From positions 1,612,001 through 1,676,000 of the forward strand of contig NZ_CP162006.1 in assembly GCF_040822085.1 (NCBI RefSeq): a stretch of 64,000 nucleotides of DNA, in the 5' to 3' direction. The notes beneath the pieces are model-generated. The model saw only the letters and a program-made list of their open reading frames with translations, was not told where the DNA came from and did no database searches. Source of the DNA: Rhodoferax sp. WC2427. GTDB taxonomy: Bacteria; Pseudomonadota; Gammaproteobacteria; Burkholderiales; Burkholderiaceae_C. A program made the position numbers and the translations under genes. Every line of letters starts with the position of its first letter. Within the stretch, counting starts at the first letter, position 1. This document shows, piece by piece, positions 24,859 through 34,757 of the stretch.

Positions 24859-25926
24859 CTATTCCAGATGTGCCGCAATCGCCGCTCCCATCTGGGCGGT
24901 GGATGCGCTGCCGCCCAGGTCGGGCGTGCACGGCCCGGTGATCAGCACTTTCTCGATGGCTGCGACGATGGCGTCGTGGGCTGCGCGGTGGCCCAGAAAG
25001 TCTAGCATCAGCGCACCCGACCACACCATGGCCACGGGGTTGGCGATATTTTTGCCCGCGATGTCGGGGGCCGAGCCATGCACCGGCTCGAACAGCGACG
25101 GAAAACTGCGCTCGGGGTTGAGGTTGGCCGACGGCGCCAGGCCGATGGTGCCGGTGCAGGCCGGGCCCAGGTCGGACAGGATGTCGCCAAACAGGTTGCT
25201 GGCCACCACCACGTCAAAGCGGTTGGGCTGCAGCACAAAGCGGGCGCTGAGGATGTCGATGTGCTGCTTGTCCACCGCCACGTCCGGGTAGCCCTGGGCC
25301 ACGGCATCGGCGCGGCTGTCCCACCAGGGCATGCTGATGGCGATGCCGTTGCTCTTGGTGGCGACGGTCAGGTGCTTGCGCGGGCGGCTCTGGGCCAGTT
25401 CAAAGGCGTATTTGAGCACCCGGTCGGTGCCAAAGCGCGAAAACACCGACTCCTGGATGACGATCTCGCGCTCGGTCCCCGCATACATGGTGCCGCCCAG
25501 GTTGGTGTACTCGCCCTCGGTGTTTTCGCGCACCACGAAGAAGTCGATGTCGCCCGGCTTGCGCCCGGCCAAAGGGCAGGGCACGCCCTCGAACAGGCGC
25601 ACCGGGCGCAGGTTGATGTACTGGTCGAACTCGCGGCGAAACTTGAGCAGCGAGCCCCACAGCGAGATGTGGTCGGGCACGGTGGCGGGCCAGCCCACGG
25701 CGCCGAAGTAGATCGCGTCCATGGGCTGCAGCTGGGCCTTCCAGTCGTCGGGCATCATCTGGCCGGTGCGGGCGTAGTAGCCGCAGTGGGCCCAGTCGAA
25801 GGGGTGGAACTCCAGGGCGATGTCGAAGCGCCGGGCGGCGGCCTGCAGCACGCGCAGGCCTTCGGGCATGACTTCCTGGCCAATGCCGTCTCCGGCGATG
25901 ACGGCGATCTTGTAGGTGGGGGACAT
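24859..25926 (-). CDS. ttuC: tartrate dehydrogenase/D-malate dehydrogenase (TtuC/DmlA family)
   Basis: NAD-dependent beta-decarboxylating dehydrogenase acting on tartrate and/or D-malate. The 355-residue protein carries the isopropylmalate-dehydrogenase fold signature with IAVIAGDGIGQEV at the start. It also shows GAVGWPATVPDHISLWGSLL, NLRPVRLFEGV, RENTEGEYTNLGG and metal-ligand NLFGDILSDLG, which fit the TtuC/DmlA branch rather than LeuB. It is monocistronic. Which substrate is physiological cannot be told from sequence. Confidence 0.9.
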   Translation of the reverse strand: MSPTYKIAVIAGDGIGQEVMPEGLRVLQAAARRFDIALEFHPFDWAHCGYYARTGQMMPDDWKAQLQPMDAIYFGAVGWPATVPDHISLWGSLLKFRREFDQYINLRPVRLFEGVPCPLAGRKPGDIDFFVVRENTEGEYTNLGGTMYAGTEREIVIQESVFSRFGTDRVLKYAFELAQSRPRKHLTVATKSNGIAISMPWWDSRADAVAQGYPDVAVDKQHIDILSARFVLQPNRFDVVVASNLFGDILSDLGPACTGTIGLAPSANLNPERSFPSLFEPVHGSAPDIAGKNIANPVAMVWSGALMLDFLGHRAAHDAIVAAIEKVLITGPCTPDLGGSASTAQMGAAIAAHLE

Positions 25927-25994
25927 GGGGGCGTCTTTCTGGTGGCGGTGCTGGTTGCAGGCCGCATGCTAGACCATCTGCAGGGCGCACCAGG

Positions 25995-28106
25995 CTAATG
26001 GGTAGAGACTTCCAGGGCCGCAAGCTGGGCCTCCAGCGCTTCCACGGGGACGGGGCGGCCAAACAGGTAGCCCTGGAAGTAATCGCAGCCGTGTTTTTGC
26101 AGAAAGGCGAACTGCTCTTCGGTTTCTACGCCTTCGGCCATGGTTTCCATCTCCAGCGTGTGCGCCATGGCGATGATGGTGTGCACGATGACCGCGTCGC
26201 TAGGCCGAATGCCGATGTTATGCACAAAAGACTGGTCGATCTTGAGCTGGGTGAGCGGCAACTGGGTCAGGGTGCTGAGCGATGAATAGCCGGTGCCAAA
26301 GTCGTCCATCGCAAAGCACACACCCATCGCTCGGAGCGCTTCCATCTTGGTCAAGACCTCGGACGTATCGAGCATCACGCTTTCGGTGACTTCCAGCTTC
26401 ACCAGCGCCGGATTGGCCCCGCTCAGGGCGAAGGCCTGCCGTACCGTGGCAACGAAGTCGGTTTGGTGGAATTGTTTGGCGCTGACGTTGACGGCCATGC
26501 ACAAATGGCGGGTCAAGGGGTTTTTCTCCCAGGCTTTGAGCTGGGTACAGGCGGTTTCCAGCACCCATTTGCCAATTTGGAGAATGAGCTCGGTTTCTTC
26601 GGCCAAGGGGATGAACTCCGCGGGCGACACCATGCCCCGGTCGGGATGTTGCCAGCGCACCAAAGCTTCTACGCCCATGATGCGGCGCTGGCGGTCCCTT
26701 TGGGGCTGGAAAAAAAGGTGCAGCGCGCGGTGCTTGACCGCATGGCGCAGTTCGTTTTCCATGGCGACATGCCGGTTCACCGCCGTCTGCATCGTGGCAT
26801 CAAAAAAACGCAAGGTGTTGCGCCCCGCTTTTTTGGACTGGTACATGGCCAGGTCGGCATGCTGCAGCAGGTCGGCGGCGGTTTCGCTCTGGACATACAG
26901 GTCGATGCCGATACTGGCCGTACATCGGAAGTGGTATTCGCCCAGGTCGAAGGGTTGGGCCAGTTGCGCCAGTATTTTTTCGGCCAGGTGCACCGCCTTG
27001 GCTGCCGCTTCCAGGCGTTCTGCACCGAGGTCTTCCAGCAGAATGGCAAATTCGTCTCCGCCCATGCGGGCCACGCTATCGCCTTCGCGCACGGCCTGGC
27101 GCAATCTACGGGCGGTTTCCACCAGCACCTGGTCCCCGGCTTCGTGGCCACAGGTGTCGTTGATGTGCTTGAAATGGTCCAGGTCAATGAACAACACCGC
27201 GCCGTGCAAGCCGCTGCGCCGGGCTGTTGCCACCGCCTGGTTCAGCCGGTCCAGCAGCAACCGGCGGTTGGGCAGCTGGGTGAGCGCATCGTGGTAGGCC
27301 ATGTAGGCGATCTGGTCCTGGGCGCGTTTGCTGGCGGTGATGTCGATAAAGCTGCCGACATAGTGGGTGACCTCACCGCACGCGTCTGTCACCGTGGAAA
27401 CGCTCAGCCACTCGACAAATATCTCGCCGCTTTTGCGCCGGTTCCAAATCTCGCCGCTCCAGGTGCCCTGGGCGTTCAGCGATGCCCACATGGCCTGGTA
27501 GAAGTCCTTGGAATGGCGCCCCGAGCTCAGCATGCGGGGCGTCTGCCCCTGGACTTCCTCTGCGGAGTAGCCGGTGAGCTCGGTGAATGCGCGGTTGACC
27601 TGCAGGATGCGCTGGTAGCGATCGGTGATGAACATACCCGACAGCGACTCAAAGGCTGCCGCCGACACCCGCTGCTTGGCCTGGAGCACCTGGTTTTCTG
27701 TCAGGTCGAACATCAGTGCGCGGCAGACCTTGGAGTCGCACTCCAATTCACCGGTGCTGCTCAAGGTAATCGGCATGCAGGTTCCGTCCCTGCGCACCAG
27801 TTCCAGCTCCAGGGCCTGGTCTGCGCTGGACGAGTTCGCTGCGTTCATGCGGAATTTGTCCTGGCTTGCCGGTGTTAGAAAGTCAACCAGCTTCTTTTTG
27901 CCGATGACTTCTTCGCTGGCGTAGCCTAGCCAGGCCAGTTCGAGGGCATTGATCGACAGGTAGGTACCGTCGGCATCGAGCGTATGGCTGCCAAATGGCA
28001 CGCGTCCGAACAGGTGGTTGATCTCCCGCTCCATGGCGAGCAGCCTGTCGGTGAGACGTGCCACAGTGGAGTCTGTCATTTCCGGAGAAGCGAAGACTGT
28101 GGCCAT
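25995..28106 (-). CDS. PAS-PAS-GGDEF-EAL c-di-GMP signalling protein
   Basis: A 703-residue cytosolic protein. Two PAS domains (about 35-145 and 150-265) precede a GGDEF domain (about 270-435) with intact GGDEF and an I-site RxxD (REGD), and an EAL domain (about 445-695). The EAL residues appear complete: EALVRW, NVSAKQF, EVTESV, DDFGTGYSS, KIDQSF, AEGVET and QGYLFG. It may both make and degrade c-di-GMP, as dual proteins do. ATG at residue 10 (MTDSTVARL) is an alternative start. No transmembrane helix was seen. Confidence 0.93.
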   Translation of the reverse strand: MATVFASPEMTDSTVARLTDRLLAMEREINHLFGRVPFGSHTLDADGTYLSINALELAWLGYASEEVIGKKKLVDFLTPASQDKFRMNAANSSSADQALELELVRRDGTCMPITLSSTGELECDSKVCRALMFDLTENQVLQAKQRVSAAAFESLSGMFITDRYQRILQVNRAFTELTGYSAEEVQGQTPRMLSSGRHSKDFYQAMWASLNAQGTWSGEIWNRRKSGEIFVEWLSVSTVTDACGEVTHYVGSFIDITASKRAQDQIAYMAYHDALTQLPNRRLLLDRLNQAVATARRSGLHGAVLFIDLDHFKHINDTCGHEAGDQVLVETARRLRQAVREGDSVARMGGDEFAILLEDLGAERLEAAAKAVHLAEKILAQLAQPFDLGEYHFRCTASIGIDLYVQSETAADLLQHADLAMYQSKKAGRNTLRFFDATMQTAVNRHVAMENELRHAVKHRALHLFFQPQRDRQRRIMGVEALVRWQHPDRGMVSPAEFIPLAEETELILQIGKWVLETACTQLKAWEKNPLTRHLCMAVNVSAKQFHQTDFVATVRQAFALSGANPALVKLEVTESVMLDTSEVLTKMEALRAMGVCFAMDDFGTGYSSLSTLTQLPLTQLKIDQSFVHNIGIRPSDAVIVHTIIAMAHTLEMETMAEGVETEEQFAFLQKHGCDYFQGYLFGRPVPVEALEAQLAALEVSTH

Positions 28107-28225
28107 AGGTACTACCGCGCGGCTTCAGGTGCTCTGGTGGAGCACAACGGCCAGATACCGCCCAGTATGCGGCACCGCTGGCTTTGCCAAGGAGTCTGCA
28201 TGGAATCGCATGGGGATCCGCCTGC

Positions 28226-28714
28226 TTATTTTCTGACCGATTTGGCGATCAAGTTGGCCTCATTCGCCATTTTGGCGGCCGTGGCCGCAGCGGCTGTAGC
28301 CCGCGACGTGGCGCTGGCGGCTTCCGCCGACGCCTGCAGCGCCGTCTCTTCCGCCTGGAACGCTGCCGCAGACGCGGAGGCGGAGGCGGCTGCGGATGCC
28401 GCTGCAGCAGCCTCGGATGCGGCTACGGCGGCAAGCATGGCGGCTTCGGCGGCAGATTCGGTGGCCTCGATGATCGGAACGATCGAGGCTTCCTTGGCGG
28501 CCTTTTTCGCACTCTGGCTTGCCAGGGCCGATTTTTCTGCCGCCACTGCGGCCCGCATCGCGGCCTCCAGTGCGCTGGCCGTCAAGGATTTCATCGAGGT
28601 CAAGGCCGCCGTATAGCGTTTGTTGACGATCAGGTAGCCCTCCCGAAGAACCTGTATGTCGTTTTCCAGTTCTGCCAGTTTTCCGAATATCTTTTGTTCA
28701 GATTCCGAGGTCAT
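28226..28714 (-). CDS. alanine-rich coiled-coil protein, unknown function
   Basis: A 162-residue protein. Residues 1-50 look like a regular helix (IFGKLAELENDIQVLREGYL). Residues about 55-150 are strongly alanine-rich, with Glu, Ser and Lys spaced as in a long helical rod (for example AASEAAAAASAAASASAS). GGAGA before the ATG at 28714 supports the start. No signal peptide or catalytic motif was found. It could be a structural rod, a membrane-surface protein or a DNA/polymer-coating protein; none can be preferred. It is a single gene between the GGDEF-EAL gene and dpp. Confidence 0.7.
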   Translation of the reverse strand: MTSESEQKIFGKLAELENDIQVLREGYLIVNKRYTAALTSMKSLTASALEAAMRAAVAAEKSALASQSAKKAAKEASIVPIIEATESAAEAAMLAAVAASEAAAAASAAASASASAAAFQAEETALQASAEAASATSRATAAAATAAKMANEANLIAKSVRK

Positions 28715-28860
28715 GTTGCTCTCCATCTGTTTCAAATCTTTAACCAATCTTGTGATTTTATGACTCTACGCCCCATCCACAGGAATGTATGCGATTCCGA
28801 GAAATTGAAACCAATGGTATTCCCCGCCTGGGGTCGGATAGGGCGCGTCAGGGGCGATTT

Positions 28861-28920
28861 GCTATATATTAAATAGCTGCTTACGCTTGTCAGATAAGCG
28901 CAGGCAGCTATTTTCTTATA
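28861..28920 (+). repeat. dispersed hairpin repeat, copy 7
   Basis: Copy whose outer ends pair perfectly (AATAGCTGC / GCAGCTATT), followed by a T-rich tail. It lies directly after the dppF stop and could terminate transcription. Confidence 0.8.
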
Positions 28921-28926
28921 GAACAC

Positions 28927-29904
28927 TCATTGTGCGTTGATCGTCTCGGCATGGTGGCAGGCGACCTCGCGCCCCAGCAGGGGACGCAGCAACGGTTCTT
29001 CGGCCGAACACCGTGCGGTGGCGTACGGGCAACGCTTGTGGAAGGCGCAGCCGCTGGGTGGGTTCAGCGGGCTGGGTAGCTCGCCGGTAATCTTGATCTT
29101 CACCCGGCGCTGGCTGCGGTCGATGGACGGGGTGGCCGACAGCAGGGCCTGGGTGTAGGGGTGCAGCGGGCGCTCGAAGATCAGGCCCTTGGCACCCACC
29201 TCGACCGCGCGGCCCAGGTACATCACCATCAGGTCATTGGCCACGTGCTCCACCACCGCCAGGTTGTGCGAGACAAACACGTAGGCGGTGTTGAACTCTT
29301 CCTGCAGGTCCATGAACAGGTTCAGCACCTGGGCCTGGATGGACACGTCGAGCGCTGACGTGGGTTCGTCGGCCACCAGGATCTTGGGCTGCAGAATCAT
29401 GGCGCGGGCAATCGCGATGCGCTGGCGCTGGCCGCCCGAGAACATGTGCGGGTAGCGCTGCGCGAACTCGGGGCGCAGGCCCACGCGGCGCATGGTGTCA
29501 TGGACCTTGGCGGTGCGCTCGGCGGCGGTCAGCTTGGTGTTGAGCAGCAGCGGCTCGGCCAGCTGGTCGGCGATCTTCTGGCGCGGGTTCAGCGAGGCGT
29601 AGGGGTTCTGGAACACCATTTGCACCTTGCTGCGCATGGCTTTGCGCTGGGCGCTGCTGGCGCTGTCGAGTGCCTGGCCGTCCATCACCAGCGTGCCGGA
29701 AGTGGGGGCTTCGATCAGCGTCAACTGGCGCGCCAGCGTGCTTTTGCCGCAGCCGGACTCGCCCACCACGGCCAGGGTTTTACCGGCCTGCAGCTGGAAG
29801 GAAATGCCGTTGAGCGCCTTCACCTGCAGCCTGGGCTTGAACGCCCCCTGGGCCACGCCGTAGTAGCGGGTGAGGTTCTGGGCTTCTAAAACAACCGTAC
29901 TCAT
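28927..29904 (-). CDS. dppF: dipeptide ABC transporter ATP-binding protein DppF
   Basis: ATPase of the peptide importer, 325 residues. It has Walker [10 protein letters not shown] (about 43-51), signature [14 protein letters not shown] and Walker [13 protein letters not shown]. The C-terminal oligopeptide/dipeptide extension contains [15 protein letters not shown], a cysteine-rich segment typical of DppF/OppF. Its ATG overlaps the dppD stop by 4 bp. It is the last gene of the operon. Confidence 0.95.
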   Translation of the reverse strand: MSTVVLEAQNLTRYYGVAQGAFKPRLQVKALNGISFQLQAGKTLAVVGESGCGKSTLARQLTLIEAPTSGTLVMDGQALDSASSAQRKAMRSKVQMVFQNPYASLNPRQKIADQLAEPLLLNTKLTAAERTAKVHDTMRRVGLRPEFAQRYPHMFSGGQRQRIAIARAMILQPKILVADEPTSALDVSIQAQVLNLFMDLQEEFNTAYVFVSHNLAVVEHVANDLMVMYLGRAVEVGAKGLIFERPLHPYTQALLSATPSIDRSQRRVKIKITGELPSPLNPPSGCAFHKRCPYATARCSAEEPLLRPLLGREVACHHAETINAQ

Positions 29905-30875
29905 GCGGCCACCTCTTCAGTCAAAGGGAAGAAGCAGCGCACGCCAAAGCCGTTGTGTTGGGCCAGCGCGGGGCGCTCGGTGGTGCAGCGGTCTTGCACG
30001 CGGGGGCAGCGCGGCGACAGCAAACAGCCCCTGGGGCGGTCGTACTGGCCGGGCACCATGCCTTTGAGGGTGCTGAGGCGGCGCGCGCCGTGGCTGCGCT
30101 CGGGCACGGCCTGCAGCAGCGCGTCGGTGTAAGGGTGGGCGGGGTGGTCGAACAAATGGGCCACGCTGCCGGTTTCTACGACCTGGCCCGCGTACATCAC
30201 GGCCACGCGGTGGGCCACTTCGGCCACCACGGCCAGGTCGTGGGTGATCATCACCAGGGCCATGTTGTGGGCTTTTTGCAGATTGACCAGCAGGTCCATG
30301 ATCTGCGCCTGGATGGTCACGTCCAGCGCGGTGGTGGGCTCGTCGGCGATCAGCAGGCGCGGCTTGCAGGCGATGGCGATGGCGATCATCACCCGCTGGC
30401 TCATGCCGCCCGAGAGCTGGTGCGGGTACACATCCAGGCGGCTTTTGGCGGCGGGGATTTCCACCATCTCCATCAGCTCCACCGCGCGGGCGGTGGCCGC
30501 CGCTCCGCGCAGGCCCATGTGCTGCTTGAGCACTTCGATGATCTGGTAGCCCACGGTGAAGCTGGGGTTGAGCGAGGTCATCGGGTCCTGGAAGATCATC
30601 GCCATGTCCTTGCCCAGCAGCTTGCGGCGCTGGGCGGGGGTGATGGTCAGCAGGTCTTGGCCGTCGAAGTTCAGGGTATCGGCGGTGATGCGGCCCTGGC
30701 CGTCGAGCAGGCCCATCAGGGCCATCATGGTGACCGATTTGCCGGAGCCGGATTCGCCGACGATGCCGACGATTTCGCCTTGCGAGACCGTCAGGTCCAG
30801 CCCGTCCACGGCCCGGAAAGCCCGGCCTAGGGGGCCGAACTCTACGGAGAGATTTTTGATTGTGAGCAATGCCAT
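29901..30875 (-). CDS. dppD: dipeptide ABC transporter ATP-binding protein DppD
   Basis: Second ATPase of the importer, 324 residues from the start at 30875 ([14 protein letters not shown]). Walker A GESGSGKS, signature [15 protein letters not shown] and Walker [13 protein letters not shown] are intact. The C-terminal extension contains the conserved cysteines ([15 protein letters not shown]). A longer upstream extension to 31004 overlaps dppC and was not used. Confidence 0.95.
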   Translation of the reverse strand: MALLTIKNLSVEFGPLGRAFRAVDGLDLTVSQGEIVGIVGESGSGKSVTMMALMGLLDGQGRITADTLNFDGQDLLTITPAQRRKLLGKDMAMIFQDPMTSLNPSFTVGYQIIEVLKQHMGLRGAAATARAVELMEMVEIPAAKSRLDVYPHQLSGGMSQRVMIAIAIACKPRLLIADEPTTALDVTIQAQIMDLLVNLQKAHNMALVMITHDLAVVAEVAHRVAVMYAGQVVETGSVAHLFDHPAHPYTDALLQAVPERSHGARRLSTLKGMVPGQYDRPRGCLLSPRCPRVQDRCTTERPALAQHNGFGVRCFFPLTEEVAA

Positions 30876-30892
30876 CGTGGTTCTTTGTAGTT

Positions 30893-31819
30893 TTATGCGG
30901 CGGTCTTGAGCTTGGGGTCGAGCGCGTCGCGCAAGCCGTCGCCCATCAAATTGATGGCCAGTACCGAGAACAGAATCGTCAGCCCGGGCAGGGTGACGAC
31001 CCACCAGGCGCGCTCGATGTAGTCACGGGCCGAGGCCAGCATGGTGCCCCACTCGGGCGCAGGCGGTTGTACGCCCATGCCCAGAAAGCCCAGAGCCGAG
31101 ATTTCCAGAATCGCCGCCGAAAAGCCCATGGTGGCGTGCACGATCAGCGGGGCCATGCAGTTGGGCAGCACGGTGACAAACATGATGCGCAGCGTGCCCG
31201 CACCGGATAGCCGGGCGGCGGTGACGTAGTCGCGGTTCAACTCGGTCATGGCCGAGGCACGGGTGAGCCGCACGTAGGCGGGCAGCGACACCACGGCAAT
31301 CGCCACCAGCGCGTTGCCCAGCCCGGGGCCGAGGATGGCCACAATCGCCACCGCCAGCAGCAGGGCGGGCAGGGCCATCATGATGTCCATGATGCGCATG
31401 ACGACGGAGTCCAGCGCACGGCCAAACGTGGCGGCTACCAGCCCCAGCACCACGCCAGGAATCAGCGCCAGCAGCACCGAACAAAAGCCGACGAACAGCG
31501 ACAGCCGCGCGCCATGGATCAGGCGCGAGAGGATGTCGCGGCCCACCTCGTCGGTGCCCAGCAGGAACTGCGACGAACCTCCGTCCACCCAGGCGGGCGG
31601 GGTAAGGAAGTGGTCGCGGAACTGCTCGATCGGGTTGTACGGTGCCACCCAGGGCGCAAACAGTGCGGCCAGGGCGACGATGGCCATGAACACCAGGCCA
31701 ACGACCGCGCCCTTGTTCTTGGTGAAGCCGCGCCAGAACTCCTGCCAGGAGGAGGGCGGCGCGCCGGGTGCGAGCTCCAGTTCGTCGGTCACTGAAGGGG
31801 TGGGGAGAGAGGTTTGCAT
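30893..31819 (-). CDS. dppC: dipeptide ABC transporter permease DppC
   Basis: Inner-membrane permease, 308 residues. It has an N-terminal OppC_N segment with the first TM helix near 38-60 and a BPD_transp_1 domain with about five further helices. The [20 protein letters not shown] signature is typical of DppC/OppC. The EAA loop is near [12 protein letters not shown]. It starts 6 nt after the dppB stop. Confidence 0.95.
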   Translation of the reverse strand: MQTSLPTPSVTDELELAPGAPPSSWQEFWRGFTKNKGAVVGLVFMAIVALAALFAPWVAPYNPIEQFRDHFLTPPAWVDGGSSQFLLGTDEVGRDILSRLIHGARLSLFVGFCSVLLALIPGVVLGLVAATFGRALDSVVMRIMDIMMALPALLLAVAIVAILGPGLGNALVAIAVVSLPAYVRLTRASAMTELNRDYVTAARLSGAGTLRIMFVTVLPNCMAPLIVHATMGFSAAILEISALGFLGMGVQPPAPEWGTMLASARDYIERAWWVVTLPGLTILFSVLAINLMGDGLRDALDPKLKTAA

Positions 31820-31825
31820 GTTGTT

Positions 31826-32854
31826 TTACTTGTTGTGCCGGATGCGCGGGTTGGCCACGCCATACAAAATATCGACCACAAAGTTGGTCACGATGACCAG
31901 GGTGGCCACCAGCAAAATGCCGCTTTGCACCACGGGGTAGTCGCGCCGCCCGATGGCATCGATCAGCCACTTGCCGATGCCGGGCCAGGAGAAGATGGTC
32001 TCGGTCAGTACCGCGCCGCCCATCAGCGTGCCCACCTGCAGGCCAATCACCGTCAGCACCGGAATCAGCGCATTGCGCAGGGTGTGGATGAACACCACGC
32101 GGGCAGGCGACAGGCCCTTGGCGCGGGCGGTGCGCACATAGTCTTCGCGCAGCACTTCCAGCATGCTGGAGCGCGTCATGCGGGCAATCACCGCCAGCGG
32201 AATGGTGCCCAGCACGATGGTCGGCAGGATCAGGTGCTTGGCCGCGTCCCACAGCGCCCCGGCGTTCAGGCTGGGGTCGGCCCGCTGGGCGCGCCAGGCA
32301 TCGATGAGCATGAAGCCGGTGTCGGGCGGAATGTCGAACATCAGGTCAATGCGGCCCGACACCGGGGTCCAGCCCAGGCCGCTGGAGAACAGCATGATCA
32401 GCATCAAACCCCACCAGAAGATGGGCATGGAGTAGCCCGTCAGCGCCAGGGTCATCACGCCGTGGTCCAGAAACGAGCCGCGTTTGACCGCCGCCGTCAC
32501 CCCGGCCACCACGCCCACCACCAGCGCAAACAGCAGTGCCATGACGGCCAGCTCCAGCGTGGCGGGGAACAGGATCTTGAATTCGGTCCACACCGGGTTC
32601 TGGGTCTTGAGCGAGGCGCCCAGGTCGCCGTGCAGCAACTGGCCCAGGTAGTGGAAGTACTGCACCGGCAGCGGCTGGTCCAGGCCCAGCTGCTTGAGGG
32701 CGGCAGCGTGCATCACCGGGTCGATCGAGCGCTCGCCCATCATCACTTCGATGGGGTCGCCGGGGATCATGCGGATCAGTGAAAAAGTCAGCAGGGTGAT
32801 GCCGAAGAAGGTCGGCACCAGCACGGCGAGGCGTTTGAGGATGTAGAAGAACAT
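31826..32854 (-). CDS. dppB: dipeptide ABC transporter permease DppB
   Basis: Inner-membrane permease, 342 residues from the start at 32854 (MFFYILKRLAVLVPTFFGIT). It shows the DppB-type first helix, the IPGDP motif (RMIPGDPIEVMMG), and the EAA loop in DYVRTARAKGLSPARV. A terminator-like hairpin precedes it, so it is probably expressed at a lower level than dppA. Confidence 0.95.
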   Translation of the reverse strand: MFFYILKRLAVLVPTFFGITLLTFSLIRMIPGDPIEVMMGERSIDPVMHAAALKQLGLDQPLPVQYFHYLGQLLHGDLGASLKTQNPVWTEFKILFPATLELAVMALLFALVVGVVAGVTAAVKRGSFLDHGVMTLALTGYSMPIFWWGLMLIMLFSSGLGWTPVSGRIDLMFDIPPDTGFMLIDAWRAQRADPSLNAGALWDAAKHLILPTIVLGTIPLAVIARMTRSSMLEVLREDYVRTARAKGLSPARVVFIHTLRNALIPVLTVIGLQVGTLMGGAVLTETIFSWPGIGKWLIDAIGRRDYPVVQSGILLVATLVIVTNFVVDILYGVANPRIRHNK

Positions 32855-32862
32855 AAGGCTGC

Positions 32863-32908
32863 TTAAAACGAAAAAGCAAGGTGGCAAACCATGTTCACCA
32901 CCTTGCTT
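32863..32908 (-). terminator. intra-operon terminator/attenuator after dppA
   Basis: AAGCAAGGTGG (32874-32884) pairs perfectly with CCACCTTGCTT (32898-32908) around a 13-nt loop. On the minus strand it is followed by TTTCGTTTT. It lies between dppA and dppB and would reduce transcription of the membrane components relative to the binding protein. Confidence 0.75.
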
Positions 32909-32928
32909 TCTTTACCGACACAAAAGGC

Positions 32929-34521
32929 TTACTTGTTGCTCACACCGGCAAAGTCAAACACTGCAAAGGGACTGATCTTCAGGCCGTCTACGCCTTTGGC
33001 CATGGGCAGGCTGACGGTGGAGTGGGCGATGGTGGACCAGGGCATGTCGCGCTTGAAGACTTCCTGCGCCTTCATGTACAGCGTGGTGCGCTCTTTGGGG
33101 TCCAGGCTGTTGCGGGCCTTCAGCACCAGGGCGTCAAACTCCTTGCTGCAGTAGCGCGAGTAGTTGGAGCCGCCCACGGCTTCGCAGGTCAGCAACACGC
33201 CCAGGAAGTTGTCGGGGCTGGCGTAGTCGCCGCTCCAACCCACCAGGCCGGCATCGTGTTCACCGGCCTTCATGCGCTTCAAGTACTCGCCCCACTCGTA
33301 GCTGACGATCTTGGCCTTGACACCGATCTTGGCCCAGTCGGACTGGATCATTTCGGCCATCAGCTTGGCATTGGGGTTGTAGGGGCGCTGCACGGGCATG
33401 CTCCACAGCGTGATTTCAAAGCCGTCGGGGTAGCCCGCTTTTTTCAGCAGCGCCTTGGCTTTTTCGATGTCCATGGGCGGGTTCTTCAGCGCCGGGTTAT
33501 ACGACCACAGCGACGAAGGGAAGGGGTTGCTGGCTTCCTGGCCCTGGCCCTGGTAGACCGCGTCGATGATGGCCTTGCGGTTGATCGCCATGTCGAGCGC
33601 CTGGCGTACTTCGAGCTTGCCAGTGGTGGCTTTTTCGGTGTTGTACGACAGGTAGCCGATGTTGAAACCGGGGGCGGTGATGACCTTCAGCTTAGGGTCG
33701 GCCTTCAGGGCGGCCAGGTCTTGGGGCTTGGGATAGGACATGGCCTGGCATTCACCGGCCTTGATCTTTTGCGCGCGCACGGCACCGTCGGTGGTGATGG
33801 CAAAAATCAGGTTGTCCAGCTTCACATCCTTGGGGTTCCAGTACTGCTTGTTGCCCGCGTAGCGGATTTGCGAGTCTTTCTGGTAGCGCTTGAGGATGTA
33901 CGGGCCGGTGCCCACGGGCTGCTGGTTGATCAGCGCGGGTGTGCCCGCGGCCAGCAGCTTGTCGGCATGCTCGGCGGACAGGATGGAGAACACCGGCATG
34001 GCGATCTTGGCCAGCAGGTCAGGGTCGGGCTTTTTCAGCAGGAAGACGACCGTGTTTTCGTCGGTCTTGCGCACTGAAGCCACATTGCTGTCCAGGCCCG
34101 TGTCACCGGCGTAGGGGTACTGCGCGGGGTAAGCCTTGGCGAATGCGTTGCCCTTGTCGAACATGCGCATGAACGTGAATACCACGTCGTCGGCATTGAA
34201 ATTGCGGCTGGGGGTGAAGAACTCGGTGGTGTGGAACTTCACGCCCTTGCGCAGGTGGAAGGTGTAGGTCAGGCCGTCGGGCGCGGTGTCAAACGACTCG
34301 GCCAGGGCGGGGACCACCTTGGTGGTGCCGCGCTCGAACTCGACCAGGCGGTTGAACAGGGCCATGCCTGCGGCATCGAAGGTTTGGCCGCCGGTGTATT
34401 GCGCAGTGTCAAAGCCTTCGGGGCTGGCCTCGGAACAGTAGACCATGGTGCCTGCGGCGTGGGTTGCCAAGGCTGCGACGGTCAGGCCCAGGGCCAGAAC
34501 CAGTTTGCTCAAATTTTTCAT
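32929..34521 (-). CDS. dppA: dipeptide-binding periplasmic protein DppA
   Basis: Periplasmic peptide-binding protein of the SBP_bac_5 family, 530 residues. A Sec signal peptide ends near ALATHAAG (about residue 22). Family landmarks are VYCSEASPEGFDTAQYTGGQ, YTFHLRKGVKFH, RNFNADDVVFTFMRM, PVGTGPYILKRY and LVGWSGDYASPDNFL. It is the first gene of the dpp operon. Peptides released by a secreted protease such as the sedolisin at 42.9 kb could be substrates, which is inference. Confidence 0.95.
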   Translation of the reverse strand: MKNLSKLVLALGLTVAALATHAAGTMVYCSEASPEGFDTAQYTGGQTFDAAGMALFNRLVEFERGTTKVVPALAESFDTAPDGLTYTFHLRKGVKFHTTEFFTPSRNFNADDVVFTFMRMFDKGNAFAKAYPAQYPYAGDTGLDSNVASVRKTDENTVVFLLKKPDPDLLAKIAMPVFSILSAEHADKLLAAGTPALINQQPVGTGPYILKRYQKDSQIRYAGNKQYWNPKDVKLDNLIFAITTDGAVRAQKIKAGECQAMSYPKPQDLAALKADPKLKVITAPGFNIGYLSYNTEKATTGKLEVRQALDMAINRKAIIDAVYQGQGQEASNPFPSSLWSYNPALKNPPMDIEKAKALLKKAGYPDGFEITLWSMPVQRPYNPNAKLMAEMIQSDWAKIGVKAKIVSYEWGEYLKRMKAGEHDAGLVGWSGDYASPDNFLGVLLTCEAVGGSNYSRYCSKEFDALVLKARNSLDPKERTTLYMKAQEVFKRDMPWSTIAHSTVSLPMAKGVDGLKISPFAVFDFAGVSNK

Positions 34522-34757
34522 GTTGCTCCAAATAGATCAAAACGCAAAGGCAGACGTGCACCTCGATGGTGCTCGAATCGTGCGGCACGGGGATTGGTAC
34601 ATACCCCAGCGTCTGCCAGCCGAATTATCAGCAGGTTCTATGCCACGGATGGGGCCAACGTCGCCTGCGCGTCACCAGGTTTGAGATCGATTTTTTTGTA
34701 TTATTTTGTAATAAATAATATTTTTGCATACAATTTGTTTTATTAAATTTATGATCT
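34522..34757. promoter_or_regulatory. divergent promoter region dppA / EAL gene
   Basis: A 236-bp gap between divergent genes. The stretch 34688-34750 is very AT-rich (many T and A runs), in sharp contrast with the flanks, and is the likely promoter area for one or both genes. No operator was recognised. Confidence 0.4.
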
